A stretch of DNA of 64,000 nucleotides from Lysobacteraceae bacterium (GTDB lineage Bacteria; Pseudomonadota; Gammaproteobacteria; Xanthomonadales; Xanthomonadaceae). The notes beneath the pieces are model-generated. The model was given only the letters and a program-made list of their open reading frames with translations. It ran no database searches and was not told the origin of the DNA. The DNA is taken from contig JAISFF010000053.1 in the NCBI GenBank assembly GCA_031263725.1, forward strand, positions 62,001 through 126,000, written 5' to 3'. This document shows, one piece after another, positions 35,801-46,049 of the stretch (its first letter is position 1; every line of letters begins with the position of its first letter). The position numbers were made by a program, and so were the translations under genes.

Positions 35801-37152
35801 CACTCACCCGTGTCAATTTCCATGGTCAATCCAAGATCGACCAAGCCTACGATTGCATCTGTCGGAGCCACCACGAGGTGGATGGAGTCATAGCGGCGGT
35901 CATGCGGGACCACATCCTCCCCTTGCCTGGAGGCGACGCCTAGGGAGATGAAATAGTCTCCGCAGGCGAGGAAGTTGTTGAACTTCAGCCGCGCCGCAAT
36001 CACCGAACCATTCTTGCCAGCACGCTGGATGGTCGCGTTTTCAAGGAAATAGGAATTGGTGCTCGAAACCGTCACGCCTTCCTTGTTCTTCAGCGTGAAC
36101 CCCAGGATCGGATTGACCACCAGGCTATTGAACTTCACGGTCAGGTCGATGGTGATTTCCGTTCCGGACGCGACGCTTTGCAAGACCGCCTGTCCGTCGG
36201 AATAGATGCGGAAATCCAGAATCGTCGCTGCGCCATCACCCCAGCGGTATTCGTTGGGATTGTAGTGGGTCTGACCGGCATAGACATCGATATCCCGGCT
36301 CAGTCCCACGCCGATGGCCGATATCGCCGTGCCGGCACCGGATGCGGCGGCGTCATCCGTGCCTTCCGGCCGGTCCGTTTTCCTGTCTCTTCCGAACAGG
36401 AGATCCATGTAGCGGTTGACCACCTTACGCGGCTCTCCGAGCATTTCCAGTTGCCCGGAGTCCAACAGAACGGCCCTGGAACAATGCGTGACCACCTGCT
36501 CGCTGGAATGGGTGACGAGAAGAATGCTGGTTCCGTTGTCCTTGAGCTGCCGCAGACGCTCGAAGCATTTCGCCTGGAACCGCGCGTCCCCGACCGCCAG
36601 CGCCTCGTCCACGATCATGATCTCCGGGTCCACCTGTGCCTGCACCGCGAAGGCCAGGCGCACGGCCATTCCGCTGGAATAGTTCTTCACCGGCTGTTCG
36701 ATGAAATCGCCGATGCCGGCAAACGCGGCAATGCTGTCGAAACGCCGCTCTATCTCTTCACGGCCGAGGCCCAGGACCGAAGCGTTGAGATAGACGTTTT
36801 CCCTTCCGGTGAATTCCGGGTTGAATCCGGAACCCAGTTCCAGCAGCGCGGCGATGCGGCCATGCGTCTCGACCGTGCCCGCAGTCGGCATCAGGGTTCC
36901 GCAGATGATCTGCAGCAGTGTCGACTTCCCGGAGCCGTTCCTGCCGACGATTCCCACCGTCTCGCCCCTGGCCACCTCGAAACCGACATTCCTGAGCGCC
37001 CAGAATTCATGCCCGTAGCGGGTGGCCGGGCGATGCATCGCCCGCTGTATCCGCGGAATCAAAACCTGCTTCAAGCGATCCTTCGGGTTGTCGTAGGTGA
37101 TGAAGCGCTTGCTCACATCCTCCACGCGAATCGCTATGTCGTCAGAGGACAT
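35800..37152 (-). CDS. wzt: O-antigen ABC transporter ATPase Wzt with carbohydrate-binding domain
   Basis: A 450-residue ATPase of the Wzm-Wzt exporter. It has Walker A GRNGSGKST (about residues 70-78), signature YSSGMAVRLAF, Walker B IMIVDEAL and an H-loop LLVTHSSEQV. Residues about 265-450 form a long beta-rich C-terminal domain typical of Wzt proteins that recognise a modified non-reducing end of the O-antigen (for example AILDFRIYSDGQAV-like and VNPILGFTLKNKEGVTVSSTN segments). Such Wzt proteins pair with chain-terminating enzymes, matching the downstream fusion gene. The ATG at 37152 overlaps the wzm end by 11 bp. Confidence 0.92.
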   Translation of the reverse strand: MSSDDIAIRVEDVSKRFITYDNPKDRLKQVLIPRIQRAMHRPATRYGHEFWALRNVGFEVARGETVGIVGRNGSGKSTLLQIICGTLMPTAGTVETHGRIAALLELGSGFNPEFTGRENVYLNASVLGLGREEIERRFDSIAAFAGIGDFIEQPVKNYSSGMAVRLAFAVQAQVDPEIMIVDEALAVGDARFQAKCFERLRQLKDNGTSILLVTHSSEQVVTHCSRAVLLDSGQLEMLGEPRKVVNRYMDLLFGRDRKTDRPEGTDDAAASGAGTAISAIGVGLSRDIDVYAGQTHYNPNEYRWGDGAATILDFRIYSDGQAVLQSVASGTEITIDLTVKFNSLVVNPILGFTLKNKEGVTVSSTNSYFLENATIQRAGKNGSVIAARLKFNNFLACGDYFISLGVASRQGEDVVPHDRRYDSIHLVVAPTDAIVGLVDLGLTMEIDTGE

Positions 37153-37972
37153 CGGCGAATCCTCTGCGCGTCTTCTGGAACCAGGCGTACCCCAGCCACG
37201 CGACCACCAGCGCCATGGCCGTGTAGGCGGCAAGCCCGGTCCAGTCGGGATACCTGCCCCATATGGCGACGGCGCGGCACTGCTCAATGATGAATGTCAG
37301 CGGATTCACCATGATGAAAGGGCGCAGTTTTTCCGGCAGGGCGGTGACCGGGAAGAAAACCGGCGAGAGAAACAGCATCACCGTCATCAGTATTCCGACC
37401 GTCTGCCCGACATCGCGCAGGAACACGCCCAGCGATGCCAGGAACCAGGCCAGGCCCAGCGTCAGGATCGACAGGGGTATGAAGATGACCGGAACGAAGA
37501 CGATCGTCCAGGCGACATGCCCGCCGATGACGAGCTGCGCCACCGTCAGCACGATCAAACTGACAAAAGCATGAAAGAGCGCCGCTCCCAATGTCACCAT
37601 CGGAAGGATCTCCAGCGGGAAGATGACCTTCTTCACGTAGTTCGCATTGCTGATGATGAGATTGGGCGCCCGGTTCAGGACTTCCGCGAACAGGCTGTGG
37701 ACGATCATGCCCGCGAACAGTATGACGGCGAACTCGCTTCGGCTTTCGTCGCCTGTTCCCGTCCATCGCGCCTTGAACACCACCGAGAAGACGAAGGTGT
37801 AGACCGCCAGCATGAACAACGGATTGAGGAACGACCACAGCAGGCCCATGACGGAACCCTTGTAGCGTCCCACCACTTCCCGCTTGGCCATCTCGACGAT
37901 GAGCTGCCAGTTCTTCGTCAGGCTGCCGATCAATGCGATCGGCGATATCGAGACCGCGGCATGTGGATTCAC
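37142..37972 (-). CDS. wzm: O-antigen ABC transporter permease Wzm
   Basis: A 276-residue ABC-2 type permease with about six membrane segments. The N-terminal amphipathic part (WQLIVEMAKREVVGRYKGSVMGLLWSFLNPL) and LRDVGQTVGILMTVMLFLSPVFFP are family hallmarks. It moves undecaprenyl-linked O-antigen across the inner membrane with Wzt. The GTG start at 37972 overlaps the rfbC stop (GTGA), giving the standard length; upstream codons belong to rfbC. Confidence 0.9.
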   Translation of the reverse strand: MNPHAAVSISPIALIGSLTKNWQLIVEMAKREVVGRYKGSVMGLLWSFLNPLFMLAVYTFVFSVVFKARWTGTGDESRSEFAVILFAGMIVHSLFAEVLNRAPNLIISNANYVKKVIFPLEILPMVTLGAALFHAFVSLIVLTVAQLVIGGHVAWTIVFVPVIFIPLSILTLGLAWFLASLGVFLRDVGQTVGILMTVMLFLSPVFFPVTALPEKLRPFIMVNPLTFIIEQCRAVAIWGRYPDWTGLAAYTAMALVVAWLGYAWFQKTRRGFADVL

Positions 37973-38526
37973 GGGTAACTCTCGATTGATTGAAAGGGCA
38001 GGCCCTGTCCATCCTTGGCGGAAAGCCGCGGCGCCATCTTGCCGAGAAGGGCCAGCGGCCAATCAATCGCGATTGTCGGATCGTTCCACGACAGGCATCG
38101 CTCATGCTGCGACGCGTAGTAGTCCGTGGTCTTGTAGAGAAAATCGGCCGTCTCCGACAACACCAGGAACCCGTGCGCGAAACCTTCCGGCACCCACAGT
38201 TGGCGTTTGTTTTCCTCGGTGAGAAGCGCGCCGACCCACTGCCCGAAACTGGCGGAGGAACGGCGCAGGTCGACCGCCACGTCGAACACCATGCCTTTCA
38301 CGACGCGCACCAGCTTTCCCTGCGGCTGCCGGATCTGATAGTGCAGTCCGCGCAACACTCCCTTCGTGGAACGGGAATGATTGTCCTGCACGAAATCCAC
38401 GTCCCTTCCGACGATTTCACCAAACTCGTACCGGTTGAAGCTTTCCATGAAGAAGCCGCGTTCGTCTTCGAACACCTTGGGTTCGAGCAGAATGACATCG
38501 GGAATCTTCAGGTGGGTCGCGATCAT
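37969..38526 (-). CDS. rfbC: dTDP-4-dehydrorhamnose 3,5-epimerase
   Basis: A 185-residue epimerase (RmlC), third step from dTDP-glucose to dTDP-L-rhamnose. Motifs are DERGFFMESFNRYEF, FVQDNHSRSTKGVLRGLHYQ, QGKLVRVVKGMVFDVAVDLR and WVPEGFAHGFLVLSETADFLYKTTDYY. The ATG shares one base with the rfbA stop (TGATG). Confidence 0.95.
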   Translation of the reverse strand: MIATHLKIPDVILLEPKVFEDERGFFMESFNRYEFGEIVGRDVDFVQDNHSRSTKGVLRGLHYQIRQPQGKLVRVVKGMVFDVAVDLRRSSASFGQWVGALLTEENKRQLWVPEGFAHGFLVLSETADFLYKTTDYYASQHERCLSWNDPTIAIDWPLALLGKMAPRLSAKDGQGLPFQSIESYP

Positions 38527-39407
38527 CAATAGACCTTTTTGCCGAAGAGCTGTTTCAGATAGATGCCGTATCCGCTCTTGGCCAGCGGCGCGGCCAGGGC
38601 TTCCAGTTGCGTTTCGGTGATCCAGCCCTGTCGATAGGCGATTTCCTCCGGACAGGAGACTTTCAGACCCTGTCTGTTTTCCAGGGTTGCGATGAATTGC
38701 CCGGCTTCCAGCAGGGAGTCGTGGGTTCCCGTATCCAGCCATGCGTAGCCCCGGCCCATGATTTCCACGGACAGCTGGCCTTGTTCCAGATAGACACGGT
38801 TGAGATCGGTGATTTCCAGTTCGCCACGGGCGGATGGCTTGATCTGCTTGGCGATATCGACCACTTGCCGATCGTAGAAATACAGCCCGGTGACGGCATA
38901 GTGCGATTTCGGAACAGGCGGTTTTTCTTCCAGACTGATCGCCATGCCGGCATCGCCGAACTCTACCACGCCATAGCGTTCCGGATCGAGCACATGGTAA
39001 GCGAAAACCGTTGCGCCAGTGAGGCGCTGGTCCGCGCTTACCAGCAGTTCCTGGAAATCGTGGCCGTAGAAAATATTGTCGCCCAGCACCAGCGCGCACG
39101 GATCCTTGCCGAGGAAGGATTCTCCGATGAGGAATGCCTGCGCCAATCCGTCGGGTGATTCCTGCACCGCATAGTGCAGGCTCAGGCCCCATTGGCTGCC
39201 GTCGCCGAGCAGTTGCCCGAATCGCGGCGTATCCTGTGGCGTCGATATGACCAGTATCTCGCGGATGCCCGCCAGCATCAGCGTGCTGAGCGGGTAATAG
39301 ATCATCGGTTTGTCGTAGACGGGCAAAAGCTGTTTCGACATCGCCAGCGTCGCCGGATGCAGGCGCGTTCCCGAACCGCCTGCAAGAATGATGCCCTTTC
39401 GATTCAT
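38526..39407 (-). CDS. rfbA: glucose-1-phosphate thymidylyltransferase
   Basis: A 293-residue RmlA enzyme making dTDP-glucose from glucose-1-phosphate and dTTP. The nucleotide-binding N-terminus [17 protein letters not shown] and segments [53 protein letters not shown] and [19 protein letters not shown] are characteristic. The ATG overlaps the rfbD stop (ATGA). The frame continues upstream into rfbD but is not coding there. Confidence 0.95.
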   Translation of the reverse strand: MNRKGIILAGGSGTRLHPATLAMSKQLLPVYDKPMIYYPLSTLMLAGIREILVISTPQDTPRFGQLLGDGSQWGLSLHYAVQESPDGLAQAFLIGESFLGKDPCALVLGDNIFYGHDFQELLVSADQRLTGATVFAYHVLDPERYGVVEFGDAGMAISLEEKPPVPKSHYAVTGLYFYDRQVVDIAKQIKPSARGELEITDLNRVYLEQGQLSVEIMGRGYAWLDTGTHDSLLEAGQFIATLENRQGLKVSCPEEIAYRQGWITETQLEALAAPLAKSGYGIYLKQLFGKKVY

Positions 39408-40312
39408 ATCGCCTTCATGTCGCTGAGCTCTTTGATCATTCTCAGAGCATGGTATTCCCAGTGCGGAAGCGTCAGCTCGAAGGTCCGCTGAAGCTTGCCG
39501 CTGTCCAGACAGGAATTTTGGGGCCGCCTGGCCGGAAGCGGATAATCCACGGCTGGAACCGGATTGATGGCATCCGGCGTTGCCCGAAACGGGTGCCCCA
39601 GTTTCACCGCTTCTTCGATGACGAACTTCGCATACGAGTACCAGCTGGTTCTTCCCGCCGCGGCCAGATGGTAGATTCCATCCTGCTTCGCGAACGATTC
39701 GCCCTGCGTGCGCAGCCGCTGCAGAACCTGCGCGGTGACATCCGCGATCAGTTCCGCACTGGTCGGGGCGCCGAACTGGTCGGCCACCACATCGAGCCGG
39801 TCGCGCTCCTTTGCCAGACGCAACATCGTCTTGGCGAAATTCGCGCCACGCACCGCATAGACCCAACTGGTGCGGAAGATCAGATGCCTGCATCCGCTGG
39901 CGGCAATGGCATGCTCGCCTTCGAGCTTGGTGCTGCCGTAAACATTCAGGGGATTGGCGGGTGCATCCTCGCGATACGCTCCCTGCCCGGTGCCGTCGAA
40001 TACGTAATCCGTCGAGTAATGGATCAGCCAGGCACCGATGGATCTGGCTTCGCGGGCCAGCGTCGCGACCGCATCGGCATTGATGATGCGCGCGTTGCCG
40101 ATATCGCTTTCCGCCTTGTCGACGGCGGTATAGGCGGCGGCATTGACGATGAAACCGGGGTTTCCGGCCCGGATCAGTTCGGCCAGACGCTGCGGATTGG
40201 CGAGATCGGCGGTAGCCCGATCGCAAATCGTCATTTCGCCCAGAGGCGCCAGCGCCCGTTGCAACTCCCAGCCCACCTGACCATTGGCACCGAACAGAAG
40301 AATCCTACTCAC
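39404..40312 (-). CDS. rfbD: dTDP-4-dehydrorhamnose reductase
   Basis: A 302-residue RmlD reductase, last step of dTDP-L-rhamnose synthesis with NAD(P)H. It has the Rossmann motif FGANGQVG near the N-terminus, [23 protein letters not shown], and the SDR pair in [14 protein letters not shown] (Tyr and Lys). [19 protein letters not shown] follows. The GTG start at 40312 overlaps rfbB by 8 bp. Confidence 0.93.
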   Translation of the reverse strand: MSRILLFGANGQVGWELQRALAPLGEMTICDRATADLANPQRLAELIRAGNPGFIVNAAAYTAVDKAESDIGNARIINADAVATLAREARSIGAWLIHYSTDYVFDGTGQGAYREDAPANPLNVYGSTKLEGEHAIAASGCRHLIFRTSWVYAVRGANFAKTMLRLAKERDRLDVVADQFGAPTSAELIADVTAQVLQRLRTQGESFAKQDGIYHLAAAGRTSWYSYAKFVIEEAVKLGHPFRATPDAINPVPAVDYPLPARRPQNSCLDSGKLQRTFELTLPHWEYHALRMIKELSDMKAI

Positions 40313-41366
40313 GGTACTGCCTGTCCATCCAATCGCGGTATGCGCCGCTGGTGACGCTCTGCACCCATGCCTGGTTGTCCAGATACCAGCGAACCGTTTT
40401 CGCGATCCCGGAATCGAAGGTCTCCCGGGGTTTCCAGTCCAGCTCGCGCTGTATCCGGGAGGCGTCTATCGCATAGCGGCGGTCATGTCCCGGACGATCC
40501 TTGATGAAGGCGATCTGGTCGCGATAGCCCTTTCCGTCCGGACGTGGCCGCAGTTCGTCGAGCATGCCGCAGATGGCATGCACGACATCGACGTTAGTCT
40601 TCTCGTTGTTCCCGCCGATGTTGTAGGTCTCGCCCGGCCGCCCGGCCTCCAGCACCCGGCGTATCGCGCCGCAATGGTCGCCGACGTAGAGCCAGTCCCT
40701 GATCTGCTGGCCGTCTCCGTATACCGGCAGCGGTTTGCCGAGCAATGCGTTGTTGATGACCAGCGGTATCAGCTTTTCCGGGAAATGATACGGCCCGTAG
40801 TTGTTGGAACAGTGGGTCGTCAGCACCGGCAGGCCATAGGTGTGGTGATAGGCCCGCACCAGATGATCGGACGCCGCCTTGGATGCGGAATACGGACTGT
40901 TTGGTTGGTACCGGTGGGTCTCGCAGAACGCGGGCGCTGCCGGCGTCAGGGAGCCATAGACTTCGTCCGTGGAAACATGCAGGAAACGGAAATTGCGCCT
41001 CTCTTCTTCCGCCAGCGGGTTCCAATAGGCGCGGACCGCTTCCAGCAGACGGAAAGTGCCCACGATGTTGGTCTGGATGAAATCCTCCGGTCCATCGATC
41101 GAGCGGTCCACATGCGATTCGGCCGCGAAATTCAGCACCGCCCTGGGTCTGTGTTCCTTCAGCAGGTCGGCGACCAGCGGATTGTCGCCGATGTCTCCAC
41201 GGACGAAACGATGCCGCGCATCGTCCTTGACGCTTTCCAGATTCCGCAGGTTTCCCGCATATGTCAGCTTGTCCAGGCTCACCACTTTTTCGTCATGGCG
41301 TTGCAACCAATCCAGCACGAAATTGGCGCCGATGAAACCGGCGCTTCCTGTTACGAGGATCGTCAT
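40305..41366 (-). CDS. rfbB: dTDP-glucose 4,6-dehydratase
   Basis: A 353-residue RmlB dehydratase converting dTDP-glucose to the 4-keto-6-deoxy intermediate. It shows [48 protein letters not shown], the catalytic [22 protein letters not shown], and [15 protein letters not shown]. It is the first gene of the rhamnose/O-antigen operon. The preceding gap (41367-41689) is AT-rich at 41400-41470 and probably holds the operon promoter; no clear hexamers or JUMPstart/ops element are seen. Confidence 0.95.
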   Translation of the reverse strand: MTILVTGSAGFIGANFVLDWLQRHDEKVVSLDKLTYAGNLRNLESVKDDARHRFVRGDIGDNPLVADLLKEHRPRAVLNFAAESHVDRSIDGPEDFIQTNIVGTFRLLEAVRAYWNPLAEEERRNFRFLHVSTDEVYGSLTPAAPAFCETHRYQPNSPYSASKAASDHLVRAYHHTYGLPVLTTHCSNNYGPYHFPEKLIPLVINNALLGKPLPVYGDGQQIRDWLYVGDHCGAIRRVLEAGRPGETYNIGGNNEKTNVDVVHAICGMLDELRPRPDGKGYRDQIAFIKDRPGHDRRYAIDASRIQRELDWKPRETFDSGIAKTVRWYLDNQAWVQSVTSGAYRDWMDRQYRE

Positions 41367-41689
41367 GACCGAACCACTTCCGGGCAACCACATCCAGGTT
41401 TCATTTGGATCGCAATATCATTCATATACAAAAACGATGCTTCTGCCTGGTTATTGATGATCTGGGTAAAAAGCCGTGTCTGAATTCAGGCGCTATCGGT
41501 ATCCGCGGTTCCACGCGGACGCCGACTCCGCTTCAGGATCGATCCATCGCCTCCGGGGGCGTGATCCGCCGATCATTTTACCTTCCCGGTCGAGAACATG
41601 GACTCGTCGATGCCATATGGTACTTATCTATGCACACGCTGCCGCCAGCTCCGCAGTGAAAGACTGGCCACCGTCAGGTGGGCGATCGA

Positions 41690-43351
41690 TCATTTTCTCG
41701 GCAAGGCCGCCGCCGCAACCGATAGCATACCGGCCAGTCCAGAAATCCAGGACCACAAGGGCACCGTGAACAACGCCGGTCCCCCGGCCTTAAGCCCATA
41801 CAGGACGGCCGCCGCCAGCAGCAGCCCGCTGCCCAGGATGGCGGCGATGGTCCGGCGCTGCAATGCGCGGATGCTGCGGTTCAGTTCGGACAGTTCGGTC
41901 GAACGTATCGTCATCTCGTGATGGCCTTTCACCTGCTGGTTCAGCCATGCATAGACCAGGCGCGGCGTATCCGGCGCATGGGTCATGATTTCCGGCAGGC
42001 GCTTGCGGAAATCCTGCAACAGGCGCCGTGCGCTGTAGCGTTCGGTCAGGATTTTCTGCAATACCGGTTTCGCCACCGCCCAGATATCCAGTTGCGGGTC
42101 AAGCTGCCGGCCGACACCTTCGATGTTCAACAGGGTTTTTTGCAGAAGAATCAGCTGCGGCTGCAATGTCAGCTGGTAGCGCTGCGCGGTGCGGAACAGC
42201 TTGAGCAACACCTCCGCCAGCGAGATTTCCGACAGGGGCCGGGTGAAGTACGGCTCGCAGACGGCGCGGGTCGCCGCTTCCAGATCATCGATGCGAACGC
42301 CGGCAGGAATCCAGCCCGCCTCCACATGCAGCTCGGCGATGCGCCGGTAATCCTTGTTGAAGATGGCCATGAAATTCTCGGCCAGGTAGTACTGGTCTTC
42401 CTGCGAAAGCTGGCCGACGATGCCGAAGTCGATAACCACGAAACGCGGGTCGGCGGCACGCGCCGGATCGATGTCCACCCAGATGTTGCCGGCATGCGCG
42501 TCCGCGTGGAAGAAATTGTCGCGGAACACCTGCGTATAGAACACCCGCACGCCCTTGGCGGCCAGCGCCTTGCGGTCGATGCCGGCGGCGTCCAGCGCGG
42601 CGATGTCGTCGGATGGAATGCCGTGGACGCGTTCCATCGTCAGTACGTTTTCCGTCGTGTGCGTCCAGAAGATTTCGGGCGCATACAGGTCCGGCGAATC
42701 CTTCCAGTTGCGGCGCATCACGCTGGCGTTCGCGCCTTCGCGCTCCAGATCCAGTTCCGCCGCCAACGTCGTTTCGATTTCCTCGACCACCGCGCGCGGA
42801 CGGATCCTGTCGGCGCGCGGATGCGCGTGTTCGACCAGCCGCGCCGCGGATTTGAGCAACGTGATGTCGGCGGCGATCTGTTTCTCTATGCCCGGCCGCA
42901 ACACCTTGACCACGACCTGACGGCCGTCGGGCAGTGTCGCGGCATGCACCTGCGCTATCGATGCCGATGCCAGCGGCACAGTATCGAACTCGGCGAAAGC
43001 GACATCGATCGGCTGTTGCAGCGCCGTTTCCACGATCCGGCGCGCGACCGCACCATCGAACGGCGCGACTCGGTCCTTCAGCAACGCCAGTTCATCGGCG
43101 ATGTCCAGTGGTATCAGATCCCGCCGCGTGGACAGGATCTGTCCGAATTTGACGAAGATCGGACCCAGTGCCTGCAATGCCAGGCGCAGCCGGGCGCCTC
43201 TAGGCTGCGCGGCGATATCCGCCGAGGCGCGCGGCACGAACGGTTTGGCCAGACGCAGCCAGCGTTCCGCCGGCATGCCATCCAGCAGATCGTCCAGCCG
43301 GTAGCGCAATACGATCCGGCCGATCCGGGCCGCCCGCAGCGCGGTTCTCAT
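41690..43351 (-). CDS. ubiB: ubiquinone biosynthesis atypical kinase UbiB
   Basis: A 553-residue ABC1/UbiB-family protein needed for ubiquinone synthesis. Family motifs are the KxGQ segment [27 protein letters not shown] (Ala-rich nucleotide loop), the invariant Lys in [25 protein letters not shown] and [13 protein letters not shown]. Two C-terminal membrane segments (about residues 500-550) complete the standard architecture. It is separated from ubiJ, on the same strand, by an IS110 remnant. A short hairpin CCACC-TGAC-GGTGG follows the gene but has a poor T run. Confidence 0.93.
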   Translation of the reverse strand: MRTALRAARIGRIVLRYRLDDLLDGMPAERWLRLAKPFVPRASADIAAQPRGARLRLALQALGPIFVKFGQILSTRRDLIPLDIADELALLKDRVAPFDGAVARRIVETALQQPIDVAFAEFDTVPLASASIAQVHAATLPDGRQVVVKVLRPGIEKQIAADITLLKSAARLVEHAHPRADRIRPRAVVEEIETTLAAELDLEREGANASVMRRNWKDSPDLYAPEIFWTHTTENVLTMERVHGIPSDDIAALDAAGIDRKALAAKGVRVFYTQVFRDNFFHADAHAGNIWVDIDPARAADPRFVVIDFGIVGQLSQEDQYYLAENFMAIFNKDYRRIAELHVEAGWIPAGVRIDDLEAATRAVCEPYFTRPLSEISLAEVLLKLFRTAQRYQLTLQPQLILLQKTLLNIEGVGRQLDPQLDIWAVAKPVLQKILTERYSARRLLQDFRKRLPEIMTHAPDTPRLVYAWLNQQVKGHHEMTIRSTELSELNRSIRALQRRTIAAILGSGLLLAAAVLYGLKAGGPALFTVPLWSWISGLAGMLSVAAAALPRK

Positions 43352-43497
43352 GCGACCCTGCCTTGTTCAATGCCGCACAAGCGGCGTCTGGCGGGACGTG
43401 CCAAGCCAGCCGTCAGGCGACGGGAGGGGAGGACTTTCAGGCTGTGCGCCACCCCCCTCTCCGCCTTGTTGGGGGAGAATCCAAGCGCAATCCGCGC

Positions 43498-43842
43498 GAT
43501 GCATGTGTTATCACCAATCAGGTTCGTATCGCAGCTATCCGTCAACGCGCCAAACGTCAACAGATCGCCGTCGCTGGAGAATCGCTGGCTGCAGGCCTGA
43601 TCAAGGCGCCGGCGGGTGAAGCGCTCACGACACTCCGCCTCCTGGCACAGACCGATGCCGACATCGAACAGCGCCCCACTCGTTACCCTGATGCGCTCCT
43701 CATTCGTCGCCTGCCTGGAATGGGGATACTGCTGACTGCCGCGTTCATCGCACTGGCGAGATCGAGATGGCGTGTGAATGTCCTGTGGGCGATCCTGCGC
43801 GACCGGCAACCGTTTACGCCACAAGCCCGTCAGCGTGCCTGA
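43498..43842 (+). pseudogene. IS110-type transposase remnant
   Basis: A 3' fragment of an IS110-family transposase, about 115 codons. IRRLPGMGILLTAAFIA matches the central LPGxGxxxA motif of the C-terminal Tnp20-type domain, and NVLWAILRDRQPFTP matches the usual C-terminal tail. The two are almost adjacent here, whereas about 100 residues normally separate them, so there is an internal deletion. The catalytic DEDD N-terminal domain is missing. No inverted repeats are evident. It sits between ubiJ and ubiB in the opposite orientation. Confidence 0.7.
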
Positions 43843-43850
43843 CAGGAACA

Positions 43851-44510
43851 TCAGACAGCACCTTCGGCAGTCCGGCGCAACCGGCTCACCCGCACTTCCA
43901 TGCGCTCGATGGCATCGCGGAGATTGTCGACATCCTCGTAGAATGCTTCCAGCTCGGCCCGCCCCACCACATCACGGGATTCCTCGGTGACGTATTCGGC
44001 CGCGCTCCGGGCGAAGCCATCGGCGCCGGCACGGACCCGTCCCAGCGCCGAGCGGACCGCGTTGGCGATCTGGGTCCCGACCACATCGCCGAATACCGAC
44101 GTGAAAGGCTGCTGCCAGTCGGGGTCGAAGCGCGACGCCAATCCTTGCAGATGCCGGGCCAGTTCAGCATCGCCCGAGACCCGCATGCGACCGCCGGGAC
44201 CCGGGGCCGCGGCGCGATCCCCCGCCTGGGCGAAAAACGGCAGCTGCGCCAGCAGTCCACCCAGCGTACTGCGGATGGCCAGATCGGCCTCGCCTTCGCT
44301 CTCCTCCTGCGCCGGACCGACCTGCAGACGGTCGCCCGAGACCCGCAGCTCCAGGGCCAGCGGCGGCGATTGCACCGTCAGCATGATGCGTCTCCCGTCC
44401 AGCGCGAGCATGGCTTTACGGGTTTCCGGGTCCAGCGCCAGCGCGCGGTTGAGCGCGGTTTCCAGGGCGCGGCCCGCCAACGGTTTCAGGACATGGAGGG
44501 ATGAGGACAT
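43851..44510 (-). CDS. ubiJ: ubiquinone biosynthesis accessory factor UbiJ
   Basis: A 219-residue SCP2-domain protein. UbiJ with UbiK binds lipid intermediates in the soluble Ubi metabolon of aerobic ubiquinone synthesis. The N-terminal SCP2-like part contains LKPLAGRALETALNRALALDPETR and VSGDRLQVGP; the C-terminus (ELEAFYEDVDNLRDAIERMEVRVSRL) is a coiled coil, as in UbiJ. It is upstream of ubiB on the same strand. Confidence 0.82.
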   Translation of the reverse strand: MSSSLHVLKPLAGRALETALNRALALDPETRKAMLALDGRRIMLTVQSPPLALELRVSGDRLQVGPAQEESEGEADLAIRSTLGGLLAQLPFFAQAGDRAAAPGPGGRMRVSGDAELARHLQGLASRFDPDWQQPFTSVFGDVVGTQIANAVRSALGRVRAGADGFARSAAEYVTEESRDVVGRAELEAFYEDVDNLRDAIERMEVRVSRLRRTAEGAV

Positions 44511-44672
44511 GGCTGCATTCTATCCGCTATGAAGAAGCAATCCTTTGCGAGGCCGGATTTCACCAAGGCTTCCGGAAGCCCAAGCATTTTCCCACAGACA
44601 GCATGGACCCGGCCGTGCCATGGAACCCGCGGGTTCTTTCCGGCCGGTCATCAGGAGTGCGGCTTCCGCTAC

Positions 44673-45674
44673 CTACGGATCGGCGCACCCCCAGGCCCGC
44701 GCCAGCCGCCGCAAGCCTTCTTCCATGGTCACCGACGGCGCGTAACCGAAGTCGCGCTTGGCGGGCGCCATGCTGTACCAGTGCGGGGTGCACAATTGCT
44801 CGGCAAGGAATCGCGTCATCGGCGGCTCGCCGCGCAAATGCAGCAGCGGCCACAGTTTTTCGCAGACCGTCCCGAGCCGATAGGCGGTCTTGAAACTCAG
44901 ATGCCTGTTCACGGCGGGCGCACCCACGGCCTGGACCAGCGCGTTGATCAAGTCCTTCATCGGCCAAGGCTCGCCATTGGATATGAAATAGGCCTTGCCA
45001 GCACAGGCCGCGCCGGGAACCAGGCGCTCGAACGCATCGAAGTGGGCCTGAGCGGCATTGTCGATATAGGTGGTGTCCACTCGGTTGGCGCCGTCGCCGA
45101 CGATACGCATCCTGCCGGCCTTGGCCCGCTCGACGATTCTCGGCAACAACTGCTGGTCGCCTGGCCCCCAGATCAGTCGCGGCCGCAATGCGACGACGGC
45201 CAGATCGGAATCGTTGGCCGCCAGCGCCATTTTTTCCGCGATCGTCTTTGTTTCGGCGTATGGCGCCTTGAATTCGGTGGCATAGGGAACGTCCTGCGCG
45301 GTTCCGCTCTCGACCGGGTGGCCGGCCTGATGGGTCACGCTGGGAGTCGAGGTGTAGATCAGCCTGCTCACGCCGTGCATGCGGCAGGCCGCCAGCACGT
45401 TTTCGGTACCGACGACATTGGCCTGGTGATAGCTGTCGTAGCTGCCGAAAGCGCCCGCCTTGGCGCCGTTGTGAAACACCGCATCGACGCCCCGCACCGC
45501 GTGCATGACGGCATTGCGATCGGCCAGATCTCCCTGGATCTGGCCGACGCCGAGCGCATCCAGCGCCGGATAGTGCCGCCGCTGCAAGGTAACGACCTTG
45601 TGCCCGCGTTCGAGCAGGCCCCGGCACAAGGCCCGACCCAGGAAACCGCCGCCGCCCGTCACTAGAATCTTCAT
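44673..45674 (-). CDS. oleD: 2-alkyl-3-oxoalkanoate reductase OleD
   Basis: A 333-residue extended SDR reductase. OleD reduces the 2-alkyl-3-ketoacid made by OleA to the beta-hydroxy acid during long-chain olefin synthesis. It has TGGGGFLG (about residues 6-13), [13 protein letters not shown], the catalytic Y139-A-E-T-K143 and [18 protein letters not shown]. The 3-beta-HSD-like fold and co-location with oleC and oleB support OleD over a general epimerase. The ATG at 45674 is used; an ATG two codons earlier is possible. Confidence 0.85.
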   Translation of the reverse strand: MKILVTGGGGFLGRALCRGLLERGHKVVTLQRRHYPALDALGVGQIQGDLADRNAVMHAVRGVDAVFHNGAKAGAFGSYDSYHQANVVGTENVLAACRMHGVSRLIYTSTPSVTHQAGHPVESGTAQDVPYATEFKAPYAETKTIAEKMALAANDSDLAVVALRPRLIWGPGDQQLLPRIVERAKAGRMRIVGDGANRVDTTYIDNAAQAHFDAFERLVPGAACAGKAYFISNGEPWPMKDLINALVQAVGAPAVNRHLSFKTAYRLGTVCEKLWPLLHLRGEPPMTRFLAEQLCTPHWYSMAPAKRDFGYAPSVTMEEGLRRLARAWGCADP

Positions 45675-45964
45675 CTGCATCCCGATGTCCCTATTTGCGA
45701 TAGGACGCCCCATTCTAAGGCGTGATCGTGACGGACCGCTTTCAACCCTCGGATTTGCGGATCAGGTTGCCGGCTCCGGACGATCGCGAGCACAGTTCCC
45801 GCGGATGCGGGCCCTGGTCGCGCCCGAACCGTCTGCGCCTGTCCGTTTTCCTGAATCCGGGTTCCGGGAACCGAAATAGCCACCTGCGCAATCGCCAACG
45901 TCCCGCCCAGCATCAAAAAGCCGCCGAAACCGGCGGCCGCCAACGCAATATTCCTGATCTTCAT
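45671..45964 (-). CDS. possible small secreted protein
   Basis: A 97-residue open frame between oleC and oleD whose first 27 residues look like a signal peptide ([20 protein letters not shown], then TLAIAQ with likely cleavage after AIA or AQV). The rest has no recognised domain. It overlaps the oleD start by 4 bp. There is no well-spaced ribosome-binding site before the ATG; a GTG at 45991 is an alternative. It may be spurious. The remaining gap between oleC and oleD shows nothing else. Confidence 0.35.
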   Translation of the reverse strand: MKIRNIALAAAGFGGFLMLGGTLAIAQVAISVPGTRIQENGQAQTVRARPGPASAGTVLAIVRSRQPDPQIRGLKAVRHDHALEWGVLSQIGTSGCR

Positions 45965-46049
45965 TCCCTGACGCCCGATTCCCGGTTTCACATGGACGCG
46001 ATCGACCCTGTTGCACGCATCCGGCCGTGTCCATGTGACGAATGCCGGT

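Noticed and set aside
41367..41689. Search for a JUMPstart/ops element before the O-antigen operon
   Set aside because: No GGCGGTAGC-type sequence was seen, so RfaH-type control is not supported.
43363..43497. The upstream part of the open frame that runs into the IS110 relic
   Set aside because: It shows no transposase similarity and overlaps the 5' flank of ubiB; only the part from about 43498 is homologous.
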